Made by a program: the position numbers and the translations under genes. Of a DNA stretch of 61,680 nt, positions 46,409 to 56,043 are shown piece after piece. The DNA comes from Opitutales bacterium (GTDB lineage: Bacteria; Verrucomicrobiota; Verrucomicrobiia; Opitutales; JABSRG01), in the NCBI GenBank assembly GCA_028280845.1, contig JANQKZ010000039.1:1-61680 (forward strand). Reading direction: 5' to 3'. Within the stretch, counting starts at the first letter, position 1. The number at the start of each line of letters is the position of its first letter. The notes beneath the pieces were generated by a model, which was not told where the DNA came from, did no database searches, and saw nothing but the letters and a program-made list of their open reading frames with translations.

Positions 46409-47035
46409 TCAGGCTTTCGCCGCTTCGTAAATCTCATTGGCTTTGGCCCAGTCTACGACATTCCAGAAAGCGGCGATGAAATCGGGACGGCGATTCTGGT
46501 AATGCAGGTAGTAGGCGTGCTCCCAAACATCGAGCCCCAGAATGGGGGTGCCCTCGACATCGGCCACCCCTTTCATCAGGGGACTGTCCTGGTTGGGCGT
46601 GCTGGTGACAACGAGGTTGCCCTCTGCGGTAAGCACTAACCAGGCCCAGCCACTACCAAAACGGGTGGCCCCGGCGTTGGCAAATTGCTCTTTGAAGGCG
46701 CTGACACTTCCAAACGTGCTGTTGATGGCTTCTCCCAAGGCTCCGACTGGATCCCCTCCACCGTTTCCAGAGAGAATGGTCCAGAAAAAAGAGTGGTTTG
46801 CGTGTCCGCCCCCGTTGTTGCGGACCGCCCCGCGGATGCCTTCAGGAACCGCAGACAGGTCGGCGATCAGCTCTTCAACGGCTTTCCCTTCGAGGTCCGT
46901 TCCATCAATGGCGGCGTTCACCTTGCTTATATAAGCATTGTGATGCTTGGAGTGGTGGATTTCCATGGTGCGCGCATCGAAATGCGGCTCCAAGGCATCG
47001 TAAGCGTATCCCAGTTCAGGTAATGTGTATCCCAT
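46409..47035 (-). CDS. sodA: Superoxide dismutase (Mn/Fe family)
   Basis: Converts superoxide to hydrogen peroxide and oxygen. The 208-residue protein has metal ligands H27, the histidine in [12 protein letters not shown], and [11 protein letters not shown] near the C-terminus (D and H ligands). GGGHANHS (glycine before the second histidine) is the manganese-type pattern rather than the iron-type AAQVWNHT, so Mn or cambialistic use is likely. It has its own promoter candidate and terminator. No signal peptide, so cytoplasmic. Confidence 0.95.
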   Translation of the reverse strand: MGYTLPELGYAYDALEPHFDARTMEIHHSKHHNAYISKVNAAIDGTDLEGKAVEELIADLSAVPEGIRGAVRNNGGGHANHSFFWTILSGNGGGDPVGALGEAINSTFGSVSAFKEQFANAGATRFGSGWAWLVLTAEGNLVVTSTPNQDSPLMKGVADVEGTPILGLDVWEHAYYLHYQNRRPDFIAAFWNVVDWAKANEIYEAAKA

Positions 47036-47078
47036 GGTTATTTATGTCTTAATGGTTTGCGTGGTAGAGAATTGATTT

Positions 47079-47107
47079 ACCTTAGCTCAGTTTCGTTAAC
47101 TCGTCAA
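47079..47107 (-). promoter_or_regulatory. sodA promoter candidate
   Basis: On the minus strand, TTGACG (47107-47102), a 17-base spacer and TAAGGT (47084-47079) form a fair sigma-70 promoter 44 bases before the sodA ATG. An AT-rich stretch lies just upstream (47108-47125). Confidence 0.45.
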
Positions 47108-47131
47108 CAATATATAAAGAATTTTGTTTAT

Positions 47132-47653
47132 TTATTCGGATTTTCGTTTGGCTTGAAAAAAGGCTTGGATCAGGGCTTGGCATTCTTCCTGGAGAACACC
47201 GGGGGTAATGACCAGTTTATGGTTTGCCTGAGGAAGGTCGTTGAGATTGGCGGCACCACCGAGACAGCCCATTTTGGGGTCGGGGAGGCCATAGACGACC
47301 CGGCCGAGGCGAGACATGATCGATGCCCCGCTGCACATGGGACAGGGTTCTTTGGTGACGTATAAGGTGGCAGCATTGAGCCGCCAGTCTTTGAGGAAGG
47401 TGGAGGCCTGGGTAATGGCGATAATTTCGGCGTGAGCGGTGGGATCTTTGGTTGACTCTACCTGGTTGTGGGCGGCGGCGATGACTTCCCCATCATATTC
47501 GATAACCGCGCCGATAGGGACCTCGTCTGCCCTCCACGCATCAATCGCCTGATTGTAGGCGAGCTTCATAAAAAAGGTATCATCTTTTTCCAGCTGCGAC
47601 GGAAAGAGTTTGTTAAAGGGGCAGGGGGGTGGGTTCGGCTTTGGAGGCTCCAT
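47132..47653 (-). CDS. tadA: tRNA-specific adenosine deaminase (TadA-like)
   Basis: Zinc deaminase that converts A34 to inosine in tRNA-Arg. The 173-residue protein has HAE in TAHAEIIAI (zinc histidine and proton-shuttle glutamate) and PCPMCSGA (two cysteine ligands), and the DPKMGCLGG segment after it that favours TadA over cytidine or guanine deaminases. The N-terminus carries about 28 extra residues; an inner ATG at 47569 could be the real start. A guanine deaminase role cannot be excluded. Confidence 0.85.
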   Translation of the reverse strand: MEPPKPNPPPCPFNKLFPSQLEKDDTFFMKLAYNQAIDAWRADEVPIGAVIEYDGEVIAAAHNQVESTKDPTAHAEIIAITQASTFLKDWRLNAATLYVTKEPCPMCSGASIMSRLGRVVYGLPDPKMGCLGGAANLNDLPQANHKLVITPGVLQEECQALIQAFFQAKRKSE

Positions 47654-47731
47654 TTATCTGCATCAGATGAACAGGGAGGACTTGACTCTGCAAGGGTTTG
47701 GTTGGTTTAACGTCCCTTTACGTACGTATAT

Positions 47732-48013
47732 ATGACAAAGCAGAACGATGAAGATTATGTAGAGGTAGAAGGTAAGATTGTCGCGGTCCTGCCTGGCACC
47801 ATGTTTAGAGTAGAGCTCTCAAATGGGCACCAGGTGCTGGCCCATATCAGCGGTAAGCTTCGGAAAAACTTCATCAAAATCACGACCGGGGACCTGGTAA
47901 AAATGGAAATGACCCCGTCTGATCTGGACAAGGCTCGCATTGTCTACCGCCTGCGTAATGCCAACCAGAGCCGGAATGCTCCAATCCGCAGCTACGGTCC
48001 GCGTAGAAAATAA
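47732..48013 (+). CDS. infA: Translation initiation factor IF-1
   Basis: OB-fold protein of 93 residues binding the 30S A-site. It contains [22 protein letters not shown] and [15 protein letters not shown], the standard core, with a longer basic C-terminal tail ([13 protein letters not shown]) than the usual 72-residue form. It is monocistronic, divergent from tadA. A TTGACT hexamer lies at 47682-47687, with no convincing -10. Confidence 0.95.
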   Translation: MTKQNDEDYVEVEGKIVAVLPGTMFRVELSNGHQVLAHISGKLRKNFIKITTGDLVKMEMTPSDLDKARIVYRLRNANQSRNAPIRSYGPRRK

Positions 48014-48122
48014 CAAGATGAACTTAATTTCGTTTGGAACAAATTCTTAGGTTTCTTACTCTTCTTACCTCAGAAACAGCTTGGGGCACTTCTGAATCCT
48101 AGGCATAACCCTGTAAAACACT

Positions 48123-49073
48123 ATGCTCGCCAATAATATTCTAGATACAATGGGGCGCACTCCCCTCATACGGTTGAATCGCCTGACTGAGGGGCTCGAT
48201 GCCGAAATTCTGGTAAAATGTGAATTTTTTAATCCTCTATTCAGCGTCAAAGACCGTATTGGTGTGGCCATGATCGAGGCCGCGGAACGGGATGGACAGC
48301 TGAAACCCGGTATGGCCGTAATCGAGCCGACCTCCGGGAATACGGGCATTGCCCTTGCCTTTGTCTGCGCATCCAAGGGGTATCGCTGCATTCTGATCAT
48401 GCCGGAAACCATGTCAGTGGAACGTCGCGTGTTGTTGCGACAGCTGGGGGCTGAGATCATCCTGACTCCCGGACCCAAGGGAATGCCCGGGGCCATCGGA
48501 AAAGCCCAGGAGTTGATGGAAGAGCACAAGGAGAATGCTTTCATGCCCCAGCAGTTCGAAAACCCCGCCAATCCTGAAATTCATCGCAACACGACAGCGG
48601 AAGAGATTTGGGCGGATACCGAGGGCAAGATCGACTTTTTTGTAGCCGGTGTCGGCACCGGAGGAACGATAACCGGTGTGTCCGAGGTCATTAAGTCACG
48701 CACGGATATGAAAACCTTTGCGGTGGAACCCGAAGCAAGCCCGGTTATTTCCGGCGGGCAGCCTGGTCCGCATAAGATCCAGGGGATTGGCGCTGGCTTC
48801 GTCCCGAAAAACTGTAACGTGGACCTGATCGATGAGGTTATCACGGTTTCTAACGAAGAAGCTTTTGATACGGCGACCAAGGTTACTTTAACTGACGGTT
48901 TGCCGGCGGGTATCTCTTCGGGAGCTAATATTGCCGCGGCAATGAAATTGGCGGCCCGCGAGGGCATGGCCGGCAAGCGCATTGTGACGATTGCCGCCAG
49001 CTCCACGGAGCGCTACCTGAGCACTCCATTGACCGAAAAAGTCCGGGCTGAGGCCCTCGCCGCTTCGGCCTAG
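48123..49073 (+). CDS. cysK: Cysteine synthase (O-acetylserine sulfhydrylase)
   Basis: PLP enzyme that makes cysteine from O-acetylserine and sulfide. The 316-residue protein has the PLP lysine in FSVKDRIG (K about 43), the loop [12 protein letters not shown], the [13 protein letters not shown] phosphate-binding glycines and [11 protein letters not shown]. Near the C-terminus it reads [11 protein letters not shown] where CysK usually has SGERYLST. It is followed by a terminator at 49103. Confidence 0.95.
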   Translation: MLANNILDTMGRTPLIRLNRLTEGLDAEILVKCEFFNPLFSVKDRIGVAMIEAAERDGQLKPGMAVIEPTSGNTGIALAFVCASKGYRCILIMPETMSVERRVLLRQLGAEIILTPGPKGMPGAIGKAQELMEEHKENAFMPQQFENPANPEIHRNTTAEEIWADTEGKIDFFVAGVGTGGTITGVSEVIKSRTDMKTFAVEPEASPVISGGQPGPHKIQGIGAGFVPKNCNVDLIDEVITVSNEEAFDTATKVTLTDGLPAGISSGANIAAAMKLAAREGMAGKRIVTIAASSTERYLSTPLTEKVRAEALAASA

Positions 49074-49102
49074 GGGCTATTCCATCCCTTTATTTTATTC
49101 TA

Positions 49103-49136
49103 AGCCCTTCCGAAATTGTCCGGGAGGGCTTTTTTT
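49103..49136 (+). terminator. Rho-independent terminator of cysK
   Basis: AGCCCTTCC (49103-49111) pairs with GGGAGGGCT (49122-49130) over 9 bp with one wobble, and is followed by TTTTTT (49131-49136). It lies 30 bases past the cysK stop. Confidence 0.85.
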
Positions 49137-49213
49137 GCGGAAATAGGGGAAATAATCTATTTCAATTTCAATTTTTTGTGATATTGTATTTTCATCTAGG
49201 GGAACCCATTTCG

Positions 49214-49285
49214 ACTACACGTATTGTAGTTTGGAAATCAGGTAGTAGTAGGTAGGCCGCCGTAATTGGCGGCCTAACCTCTTTC
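49214..49285. other. Two hairpins before the photolyase operon (leader or small RNA end)
   Basis: ACTACA-CGTAT-TGTAGT (49214-49230) is a 6-bp hairpin, and TAGGCCGCC-GTAATT-GGCGGCCTA (49253-49276) is a perfect 9-bp GC-rich hairpin followed by ACCTCTTTCT. They lie in the 275-bp spacer between cysK and phr, after the cysK terminator and an AT-rich stretch (49150-49195). They could be the 3' part of a small RNA or an attenuator of the photolyase run; neither is shown. Confidence 0.45.
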
Positions 49286-49348
49286 TGGAATTAGAAAAGT
49301 GCGCATCGTTTTGCAAAGGAGGGAGGTCTGGAGCATGATAGGCCTGTT

Positions 49349-50803
49349 ATGGATTCGGCATCACCGGCACCCCTTTTACTTTGGTTTCGCCAGGACCTCC
49401 GGCTACAGGACAATGCCGCTTTGGAGGCGGCGCTCCGTTGGCAGGGTCCCATTATCCCGGTGTATATCTGGTCACCGGAGGATGAAGGGGAATGGGCTCC
49501 TGGAGAGGCCCAACAATGGTGGCTATACCAGGCGCTGCCTGATCTGGATAGATCGCTGCAAAAGTATGGGAGTCGGTTAATCCTGAGAAGCGGAGAGGCA
49601 GAAAGAGCCATCCCGAAACTGGTGGAGGAAACGGGAGCAGGGGCCGTGTATTGGAACCGCCGGTATGAGCCACTCGTTACTGACCGGGATTCCCGGATCA
49701 AGCAGGATTTGTTAGAGCGTGGAGTGAAGGCCAAAAGCTTTAACAGCAGTCTCCTCTTCGAACCCTGGATGGTTTCCACGGGACAAGGGAAGCCTTACCA
49801 GGTTTTCACTCCATTTTGGAAAAATGTGACCAGAGGGGTTGTGGCTGGAGTGGTCGAGGTGGAGTTAGATCTGCTCGCAGAACAGGCACCGGAGGTCTGG
49901 CCCTCTTCGCTTTCGGTCGACGCCCTCAGTTTGCTGCCGGACATACCTTGGTATAAGGGAATCGCGGAAGCGTGGACGCCTGGTGAAGGAGAAGCCCAAC
50001 GGCTCCTGGCCCATTTCTTACAAGCGGGTGGGGTTCACTACAAGGATCAGCGGGACATACCGGGAAAGGCCGGTACGTCTAAGCTGTCCCCCTATTTACA
50101 TTTTGGGCATATCGGTCCACGGCAAATCTGGGCAGCTACGGTTGAGGCAGGGATCGACCAGACTGTTGGGGGGAAGGTGTTTTTAAAAGAAGTCGGGTGG
50201 AGGGAATTTGCCTACCACGTTATGTTTCACTTTCCCTACACGATCCACGAGCCTTTACGAAGTGAGTATAAGGAGTTTCCCTGGAAAGCTGAGGATGCCG
50301 TATTGAAGGCATGGCAATCCGGTAAAACCGGCTACCCCCTGGTGGATGCAGGCATGCGCCAACTCTGGAAAGAGGGGTGGATGCACAATCGGGTCCGCAT
50401 GGTGGTGGCCTCCTTGCTTGTCAAACATCTCCTGCATGACTGGAAAGCTGGAGCCGAATGGTTCTGGGATACCCTGGTGGATGCTGATTTGGCGAGCAAC
50501 TCCCTGGGCTGGCAGTGGGCGGGCGGTTGCGGGGCCGATGCCGCTCCCTATTTCCGGATATTTAACCCGGTTACTCAGGGGATGAAGTTTGATCCTGATG
50601 GAACCTATATCCGGAGCTACGTTCCTGAACTGGCCAAGCTTGATGTCCCATACATTCATGAACCGTGGGTTGCTCCTGATACAGTCCTCCGGGCGGCCGG
50701 AATCCGCCTGGGTGATGACTACCCCCTACCCATCGTTGAGCAAAAAGCCGGTCGTCAACGCGCACTGGACGCGTTGGCTAAATTCAAGGAGATGACCTCT
50801 TGA
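49349..50803 (+). CDS. phr: Deoxyribodipyrimidine photolyase, class I (CPD photolyase)
   Basis: FAD enzyme of 484 residues that splits cyclobutane pyrimidine dimers with light. The photolyase fold is clear: LLWFRQDLRLQDN at the start, an antenna-binding Rossmann domain, then FAD-binding GRREFAY-like GWREFAYHVMFHFP, WQSGKTGYPLVDAGMRQL, NRVRMVVASLLVKHL, WFWDTLVDADLASNSLGWQW and the AGCGADAAPYFRIFNP segment. It starts the phr-to-amidase run and overlaps the next gene by 4 bp (TTGA). A regulatory site such as a LitR/CarH palindrome is not obvious upstream. Confidence 0.94.
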   Translation: MDSASPAPLLLWFRQDLRLQDNAALEAALRWQGPIIPVYIWSPEDEGEWAPGEAQQWWLYQALPDLDRSLQKYGSRLILRSGEAERAIPKLVEETGAGAVYWNRRYEPLVTDRDSRIKQDLLERGVKAKSFNSSLLFEPWMVSTGQGKPYQVFTPFWKNVTRGVVAGVVEVELDLLAEQAPEVWPSSLSVDALSLLPDIPWYKGIAEAWTPGEGEAQRLLAHFLQAGGVHYKDQRDIPGKAGTSKLSPYLHFGHIGPRQIWAATVEAGIDQTVGGKVFLKEVGWREFAYHVMFHFPYTIHEPLRSEYKEFPWKAEDAVLKAWQSGKTGYPLVDAGMRQLWKEGWMHNRVRMVVASLLVKHLLHDWKAGAEWFWDTLVDADLASNSLGWQWAGGCGADAAPYFRIFNPVTQGMKFDPDGTYIRSYVPELAKLDVPYIHEPWVAPDTVLRAAGIRLGDDYPLPIVEQKAGRQRALDALAKFKEMTS

Positions 50804-52374
50804 AGCCGATACGTCATTTAGTTCTCATTTTCGGAGATCAGCTCAACCGGGACTCCCTGGCTTTCGAAGGATTTGACACTGTTCGAGATCGTGTATGGAT
50901 GGCTGAGGTGCCGGCGGAGGCTACATATGCCTGGTCCCACAAACAGCGCATCGTCCTGTTTCTCGCGGCCATGCGGCATTTTAGGAATAACCTGGAAGAA
51001 GGTGGAATCTCCGTAGACTACACCGAGTTGGGGGATCCTGGAAATGCCGGTACCCTGGAAAAACAACTGCAATGCTCGCTCGAGCGGGACACACCGGAAA
51101 GAGTTGTCATGGTGCAACCTGGTGAATACCGGGTACTAACCGGCGTTCAGGCTGTCTGCCGTGAAGCCAAGGTGGAGGTAGAAGTACGGGAAGACGAGCA
51201 TTTCTATTGTTCCCCCAAGGCATTTGACCAATGGGCCGATGGGAAAAAAAGCCTGGTGATGGAGTTTTTCTACCGCGAAATGCGGAAGCGCTACGGGATT
51301 CTGATGCAGGCCGATGGAAAAACACCGGAGGGAGGCACGTGGAATTTTGATAAGTCAAATCGAGGGAGCTTTGGGAGGCGGGGTCCGATGGATTTGCCCC
51401 CTGCTGGATTAGTTAAACCGGATCCGATTACCCGCGCGGTGATGGAGGAGGTAAACGCCCGATTTGCGGATCACCCGGGAAGCCTGGACACATTCAACTG
51501 GCCGGTTACCCGTCGAGCGGCTCTCAGCGTGTTGCGGCATTTTATTGAACAGAAGTTACCGTGTTTCGGGAAATACCAGGATGCCATGTGGGGTGGGGAG
51601 CCCTTTCTCTACCACTCCTTGATATCAGCTTCCTTGAATCTCAAACTCCTCAATCCCAGAGAGGTTGTGGAACGGGCCGAGCGGGCATTTTCGGATGGAC
51701 TGGCTCCGATTGAGGCAGTCGAAGGATTCGTCCGCCAGGTCCTGGGCTGGAGGGAATACGTCAGGGGTATCTATTGGAGATATATGCCTGACTATCTGGA
51801 AATGAATGAAATGGGAGCCGACCAGCCCCTTCCAGCCTTTTACTGGGATGGGGACACCCCCCTGGCCTGCTTGAGGGAAACGATTTCGGGCACCCTGAAA
51901 AATGGGTATGCACACCACATCCAACGATTAATGGTCACGGGCCTCTATGCGTTATTGCTTGGAGTAAAGCCGAGAGAAGTGGAGGATTGGTATCTGGGGA
52001 TATATGTGGATGCCGTGGAATGGGTAACTCTCCCCAACACCTTGGGGATGTCGCAGTATGGGGATGGAGGCATCATGGCTTCCAAGCCCTACATCGCGAC
52101 TGGCAAATACATAAAAAAGATGAGCAATTATTGTTCGACCTGTCCCAAAAATCCAGAGCTTGCCGAGGGCGCGGATGCCTGCCCGTTTACCACCCTGTAC
52201 TGGGACTATCTCATTCGTCATGAGTCCAAGTTAAAAGCCAACCAACGGATGGCGCTTCAGGTGCGAAATCTGGCCCACTTAAGTGACACACGCCGGGCGG
52301 CTATCCGGAAGCAGGCTGAGTGGGTGCGCAATTGTCCATCGATGGCGATCGGTGCGTCTGCTACTCCGAGCTGA
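50800..52374 (+). CDS. Fe-S cluster photolyase/cryptochrome (PhrB, FeS-BCP family)
   Basis: A 524-residue member of the iron-sulfur bacterial cryptochrome/photolyase family, in which (6-4) photolyase activity is known in PhrB. Start is a TTG at 50800 overlapping the phr stop, with AAGGAG 8 bases ahead. Four cysteines at 357, 445, 448 and 461 have the same spacing (88, 3, 13) as the PhrB [4Fe-4S] ligands, as I recall them. FGDQLNRDS at the N-terminus and MSQYGDGGIMASKPYIATGKYI near the cluster are typical. With phr it gives repair of both CPD and probably (6-4) lesions. Confidence 0.9.
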   Translation: MKPIRHLVLIFGDQLNRDSLAFEGFDTVRDRVWMAEVPAEATYAWSHKQRIVLFLAAMRHFRNNLEEGGISVDYTELGDPGNAGTLEKQLQCSLERDTPERVVMVQPGEYRVLTGVQAVCREAKVEVEVREDEHFYCSPKAFDQWADGKKSLVMEFFYREMRKRYGILMQADGKTPEGGTWNFDKSNRGSFGRRGPMDLPPAGLVKPDPITRAVMEEVNARFADHPGSLDTFNWPVTRRAALSVLRHFIEQKLPCFGKYQDAMWGGEPFLYHSLISASLNLKLLNPREVVERAERAFSDGLAPIEAVEGFVRQVLGWREYVRGIYWRYMPDYLEMNEMGADQPLPAFYWDGDTPLACLRETISGTLKNGYAHHIQRLMVTGLYALLLGVKPREVEDWYLGIYVDAVEWVTLPNTLGMSQYGDGGIMASKPYIATGKYIKKMSNYCSTCPKNPELAEGADACPFTTLYWDYLIRHESKLKANQRMALQVRNLAHLSDTRRAAIRKQAEWVRNCPSMAIGASATPS

Positions 52375-53729
52375 TGCACAGGTTTGAAAAGCAGATTGAA
52401 CTTCCTGTTTCAGCCCGGGAAGCCTTTGCCTGGCACGAACGGCCGGGAGCTTTTGCGCGGCTGAACCCTCCCTGGGATCCGGTGGAAGTGATGGAGCAAA
52501 CCGGGGGAGTGAAGACCGGAGCGCGGGTGCGCCTGAGAGCCAGGGCAGGGCCGTTTCGTCAGGTCATGGAGTTTCGCCACGAGGCGTATCAAGCAGGGGT
52601 TCAGTTTTGTGACCGGCAGGTCAGGGGGCCCTTCCGGTCCTGGTTCCATGAGCATAAGTTCGAGCCCGTAGCTGAGGGCCGCTGCAGGCTGGTAGACCGG
52701 ATCACTTACACCTTACCCCTGGGCAGAATTGGGGCTATGCTCGGACAATCTTTTGTCGCCAGGAAACTCGAACGACTGTTTTATTATAGGCACACTACCA
52801 CATATATGGATACCTCACTCCCCAAAATCCAACCGATGAACATTCTGGTCTCGGGTGGAACCGGCCTGCTCGGGCGGGCCCTCATTCCGCTGCTGACCAC
52901 GCAAGGACATAGGGTACGCCTGCTGACGCGGAACCCGCGTGGAGATGATATGATCGGGTGGAATCCGGACGCGGCCGAGTTAAAGGAGGAGGAACTGGAA
53001 GGGGTGGATGCGGTGATTCATCTCGCGGGAGAGACGGTGGCTCAGAAATGGACTCCCGAGGCCAAACGGCGAATACGGAAAAGCCGGGTGGTGGGGACCC
53101 GCCTCTTGGCTGAGCGCCTGGCAGGTCTGTCGAAGCCCCCCGCGGTACTGATTTCCGCATCGGGAATCAATGTATATGGGGATGACCGGGATGAGCTGCT
53201 GGATGAGGATTCATCCACCGGGGACAGTTTTCTGGCAGAAGTCTGTAAAGCCTGGGAAGCGGCTACCGCGCCAGCCGAAGCGGCCGGCATACGTGTGGTT
53301 CACCTGCGATTGGGAGCGGTGCTCTCTCCAGAGGGTGGCGCCCTGGCCAAGTTGCTTCCGGTCTTTCAAAAGGGAATCGGAGGCAGAGTGGGGAAGGGTG
53401 ACCAGCGCTTCAGCTGGATTTCCATCGAAGATGCCATCGGGGTTCTGGAATTTTTGCTTCGGCGCGACGATATATCGGGGCCGGTCAACGGAGTATCCCC
53501 GAAGGTGGTGGATAACGCGGAGTTGACACGGACTTTGGGAAAGGTCTTGGGCAAACCGACCTTCCTTCCCGTGCCGGCCCTGGCCATAAAAATGATGTTC
53601 GGGGAGATGGGGAAAGCAACGGTTCTGGGGAATCTACATGTTGTGCCCAAGCGATTAGAGGCGGCAAACTATGATTTTCGCTTTGAATCTTTGGAGTCTG
53701 CCCTTAGTCATCTTTTGGGGAAGGCTTAA
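52374..53729 (+). CDS. SRPBCC domain fused to epimerase-like SDR (TIGR01777 family)
   Basis: A 451-residue fusion. The start ATG at 52374 overlaps the previous stop (TGATG); a longer frame from 52320 lies inside the photolyase. Residues 1-150 are an SRPBCC ligand-binding domain (LPVSAREAFAWHERPGAF, then FHEHKF); residues 160-450 are a Rossmann short-chain dehydrogenase with GGTGLLGRAL, HLAGETVAQKW, and the SASGINVYGD motif of the YfcH/TIGR01777 type. The catalytic Tyr-x-x-x-Lys is not clear. Such fused proteins often lie beside photolyase genes; substrate unknown. Confidence 0.85.
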   Translation: MHRFEKQIELPVSAREAFAWHERPGAFARLNPPWDPVEVMEQTGGVKTGARVRLRARAGPFRQVMEFRHEAYQAGVQFCDRQVRGPFRSWFHEHKFEPVAEGRCRLVDRITYTLPLGRIGAMLGQSFVARKLERLFYYRHTTTYMDTSLPKIQPMNILVSGGTGLLGRALIPLLTTQGHRVRLLTRNPRGDDMIGWNPDAAELKEEELEGVDAVIHLAGETVAQKWTPEAKRRIRKSRVVGTRLLAERLAGLSKPPAVLISASGINVYGDDRDELLDEDSSTGDSFLAEVCKAWEAATAPAEAAGIRVVHLRLGAVLSPEGGALAKLLPVFQKGIGGRVGKGDQRFSWISIEDAIGVLEFLLRRDDISGPVNGVSPKVVDNAELTRTLGKVLGKPTFLPVPALAIKMMFGEMGKATVLGNLHVVPKRLEAANYDFRFESLESALSHLLGKA

Positions 53730-53761
53730 TTCGCCTTCTCCTGTGCAACCAACCTACTGCC

Positions 53762-54739
53762 ATGCCTGTACCCAAACCCACCTGCCTTATTGTTGGGGCC
53801 GGAATCTCCGGCCTGCTCGCAGCCACCATATTGAGAAAGCACGGGGTCCCCGTGACCGTGTTGGAGAAAAGTCGAGGCGTGGGAGGGCGTATGGCGACGC
53901 GACGCATCGAAGGCGAGCATGTGGATCATGGTGCTCAGTATTTCACCGTGAAAGACAACATCTTTGCGGGATGGGTCGAGGCCTGGGAGAATGAAGGAAT
54001 CATCAAGGAGTGGTTTTCCCGGTTGGCGGAAGAAAGCAGCGAGTTGGGGCACCCCCGCTTTTGTTGCCGAAGGGGAATGACTCAGCTGGCCAAACACCTG
54101 GCCGAAGGGGTGGATGTAGAGCTCGAGCAGAAAGTGACCAAAATCCATTATAAAGGGGGTCACTGGTTTGTGCACACCGAGTCCGGTAATGCCTTTGACG
54201 CGGATTATCTGCTGTTGACTTCACCTGCTCCCCAAGCCGTCGATCTGATCAAGTCGAGCAATATCATTTTAAGGAAGCAGAAGTTGGAAGCCCTTGAAGC
54301 GATCGAATACGATCCATGCCTCACGGTATTAGCCGTCCTGGATGGCCCGAGCGGGCTGCGGAATCAAGGTGGAATCAAAATTCATGAAGCTCCGCTGAGT
54401 TGGCTTGGCGATAACCGGATGAAGGGAATATCCGGCAAATCGCACATTGTGACCATCCACAGTGATCACGCTTTTGCAAAGGCACATTTTGACGATGACG
54501 CTGAGGCGGTCACCGCGGTCATGGTGGAGGCGGCCAGGAAATATCTTAAATCGAATATCGTGAAAACGGTTTATCACCGGTGGCGGTATGCGCTTCCTAA
54601 ATCCCCGTTTGAGAGTGCTCACTTTTTCAGCCGGCGCCATAGCCTGGTTGTGGCAGGAGACGCCTTTGGAGGGGGGCGTGTGGAAAGTGCGGCGCTGTCC
54701 GGGATTGAAGCGGCGGCCCACCTCGTCGATTTATTTTGA
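53762..54739 (+). CDS. Renalase-like FAD-dependent oxidoreductase
   Basis: A 325-residue flavoprotein of the renalase-like NAD(P)/FAD group (COG3380). The FAD-binding GAGISGLLAATIL (about 12-24), EKSRGVGGRMATRR, and C-terminal AGDAFGGGRVESAALSG are intact. Bacterial renalases oxidise abnormal dihydro-NAD(P) isomers, which may be relevant to flavin redox in a photolyase-rich operon, though the assignment is to the family only. It is 32 bp downstream of the SDR fusion gene. Confidence 0.83.
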   Translation: MPVPKPTCLIVGAGISGLLAATILRKHGVPVTVLEKSRGVGGRMATRRIEGEHVDHGAQYFTVKDNIFAGWVEAWENEGIIKEWFSRLAEESSELGHPRFCCRRGMTQLAKHLAEGVDVELEQKVTKIHYKGGHWFVHTESGNAFDADYLLLTSPAPQAVDLIKSSNIILRKQKLEALEAIEYDPCLTVLAVLDGPSGLRNQGGIKIHEAPLSWLGDNRMKGISGKSHIVTIHSDHAFAKAHFDDDAEAVTAVMVEAARKYLKSNIVKTVYHRWRYALPKSPFESAHFFSRRHSLVVAGDAFGGGRVESAALSGIEAAAHLVDLF

Positions 54740-54775
54740 ACTTCATGCGTAAGCCTTTATTCAATATTTGAAAAG

Positions 54776-56035
54776 ATGGCCGAATATGACGCTATAGTAG
54801 TCGGAGCAGGGGTAGCCGGGCTTTCCTGTGCGGTCCGTCTTCAGGAAGAAGGCCTTAATGTAAAGGTTTACGAGATGCGTGATCGCGTCGGCGGGCGTAT
54901 TTGGAGCGAGCGTGAGGATGGCTTTATCTATGATGGTGGATTCCAGGTTCTTCACACGGCTTATCCGACTTGCCAGCGTTGTCTGGACTATAAGGCCCTG
55001 GCCTTAGGGGAATATAAGCCGGGTGCATACGTATATTGGCGGGATACGATTCATGACATCACAGACCCCTGGAGAGAACCGGCCAGTTTCCTGGGCTCCC
55101 TTATATCTCCCATCGGCACGTTCAAAGATAAGTGGGTGCTTTATAAATACCGGAAGGAAGTGCTTAAGTCTGAAATTCATCAGATTTATTTTCGGGAAAA
55201 TGTTTCTGCCTTGGACCGTCTCCAGCAGCTTGGCTTTTCCCGGCGACTCATCGAACAGTTTTTCCGCCCCTTTTTCTCCGGTGTGTTCCTGGAAAAAGAT
55301 CTTAAAACCAGCAGCCGGGTACTCGACTTCCTCTTTAAAATGATGACAGAAGGAGCGGCAGCCATCCCTCGCCAGGGGATGGCCGCTATTCCTCAGCAAA
55401 TGGCCTCCAAGCTGGCCCCCGGGACGGTCGAACTGAATACGGAGATCTTTGAAATCGAACCGGGAAGAGTTGAACTATCCCGGGGGCGGTCCGTGACGGC
55501 AGACAGCATTGCGGTTGCGGTCCCCTACACGGCTGTCACCACCTTGATTAAGGGGATGGTGTTCGCCAAACGAGGGTGGTGTGGGACCACTGCGGTATAT
55601 TACGAAGCACCTCGGAGCCCCCTTAAAGACAAAAAGATCCTGCTGAATTCAGGAGCAGGTGATTTTATATCAAATGTGTCCGTACCGAGTGATGTACAGC
55701 CATCCTATGCCCCGCAGGGGAAGTCCCTGGTGTGTGTCTCGATGACCGGAGCTCCGGATTGGGGGGAGGTCCGGAGCAGGGTGGAAAAAGATCTCGCCAC
55801 CCTGTTTCCCGATGATTTTCCCGAGTGGACGCTCCGCAAAGTCTATCATATCCCGAAGGCCTTGCCACGGCAGCACCCGATTGATATGGACCCCATTGAG
55901 CGGATCGAAGCGTTGGAGCCTGGATTTTATATGTGTGGGGACCACCTGCAGACTTCGTCCATCGAGGGAGCGATGTCATCCGGATTGCGGGCGGCCGAGG
56001 CCATGATCAAGGAGCGTAAATTGACGGCCGACTGA
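54776..56035 (+). CDS. Flavin-containing amine oxidase family protein
   Basis: A 419-residue flavoprotein of the amine-oxidase/phytoene-desaturase superfamily. VVGAGVAGLSCAVRL (8-22) and RVGGRIWSERE provide FAD binding, and MCGDHLQTSSIEGAMSSGLRAAE near the end is the second FAD contact. It has no carotenoid-desaturase signature that I can see, so the substrate is open. It lies 36 bp after the renalase-like gene and 8 bp before dtd. Confidence 0.82.
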   Translation: MAEYDAIVVGAGVAGLSCAVRLQEEGLNVKVYEMRDRVGGRIWSEREDGFIYDGGFQVLHTAYPTCQRCLDYKALALGEYKPGAYVYWRDTIHDITDPWREPASFLGSLISPIGTFKDKWVLYKYRKEVLKSEIHQIYFRENVSALDRLQQLGFSRRLIEQFFRPFFSGVFLEKDLKTSSRVLDFLFKMMTEGAAAIPRQGMAAIPQQMASKLAPGTVELNTEIFEIEPGRVELSRGRSVTADSIAVAVPYTAVTTLIKGMVFAKRGWCGTTAVYYEAPRSPLKDKKILLNSGAGDFISNVSVPSDVQPSYAPQGKSLVCVSMTGAPDWGEVRSRVEKDLATLFPDDFPEWTLRKVYHIPKALPRQHPIDMDPIERIEALEPGFYMCGDHLQTSSIEGAMSSGLRAAEAMIKERKLTAD

Positions 56036-56043
56036 TCGTTTGG

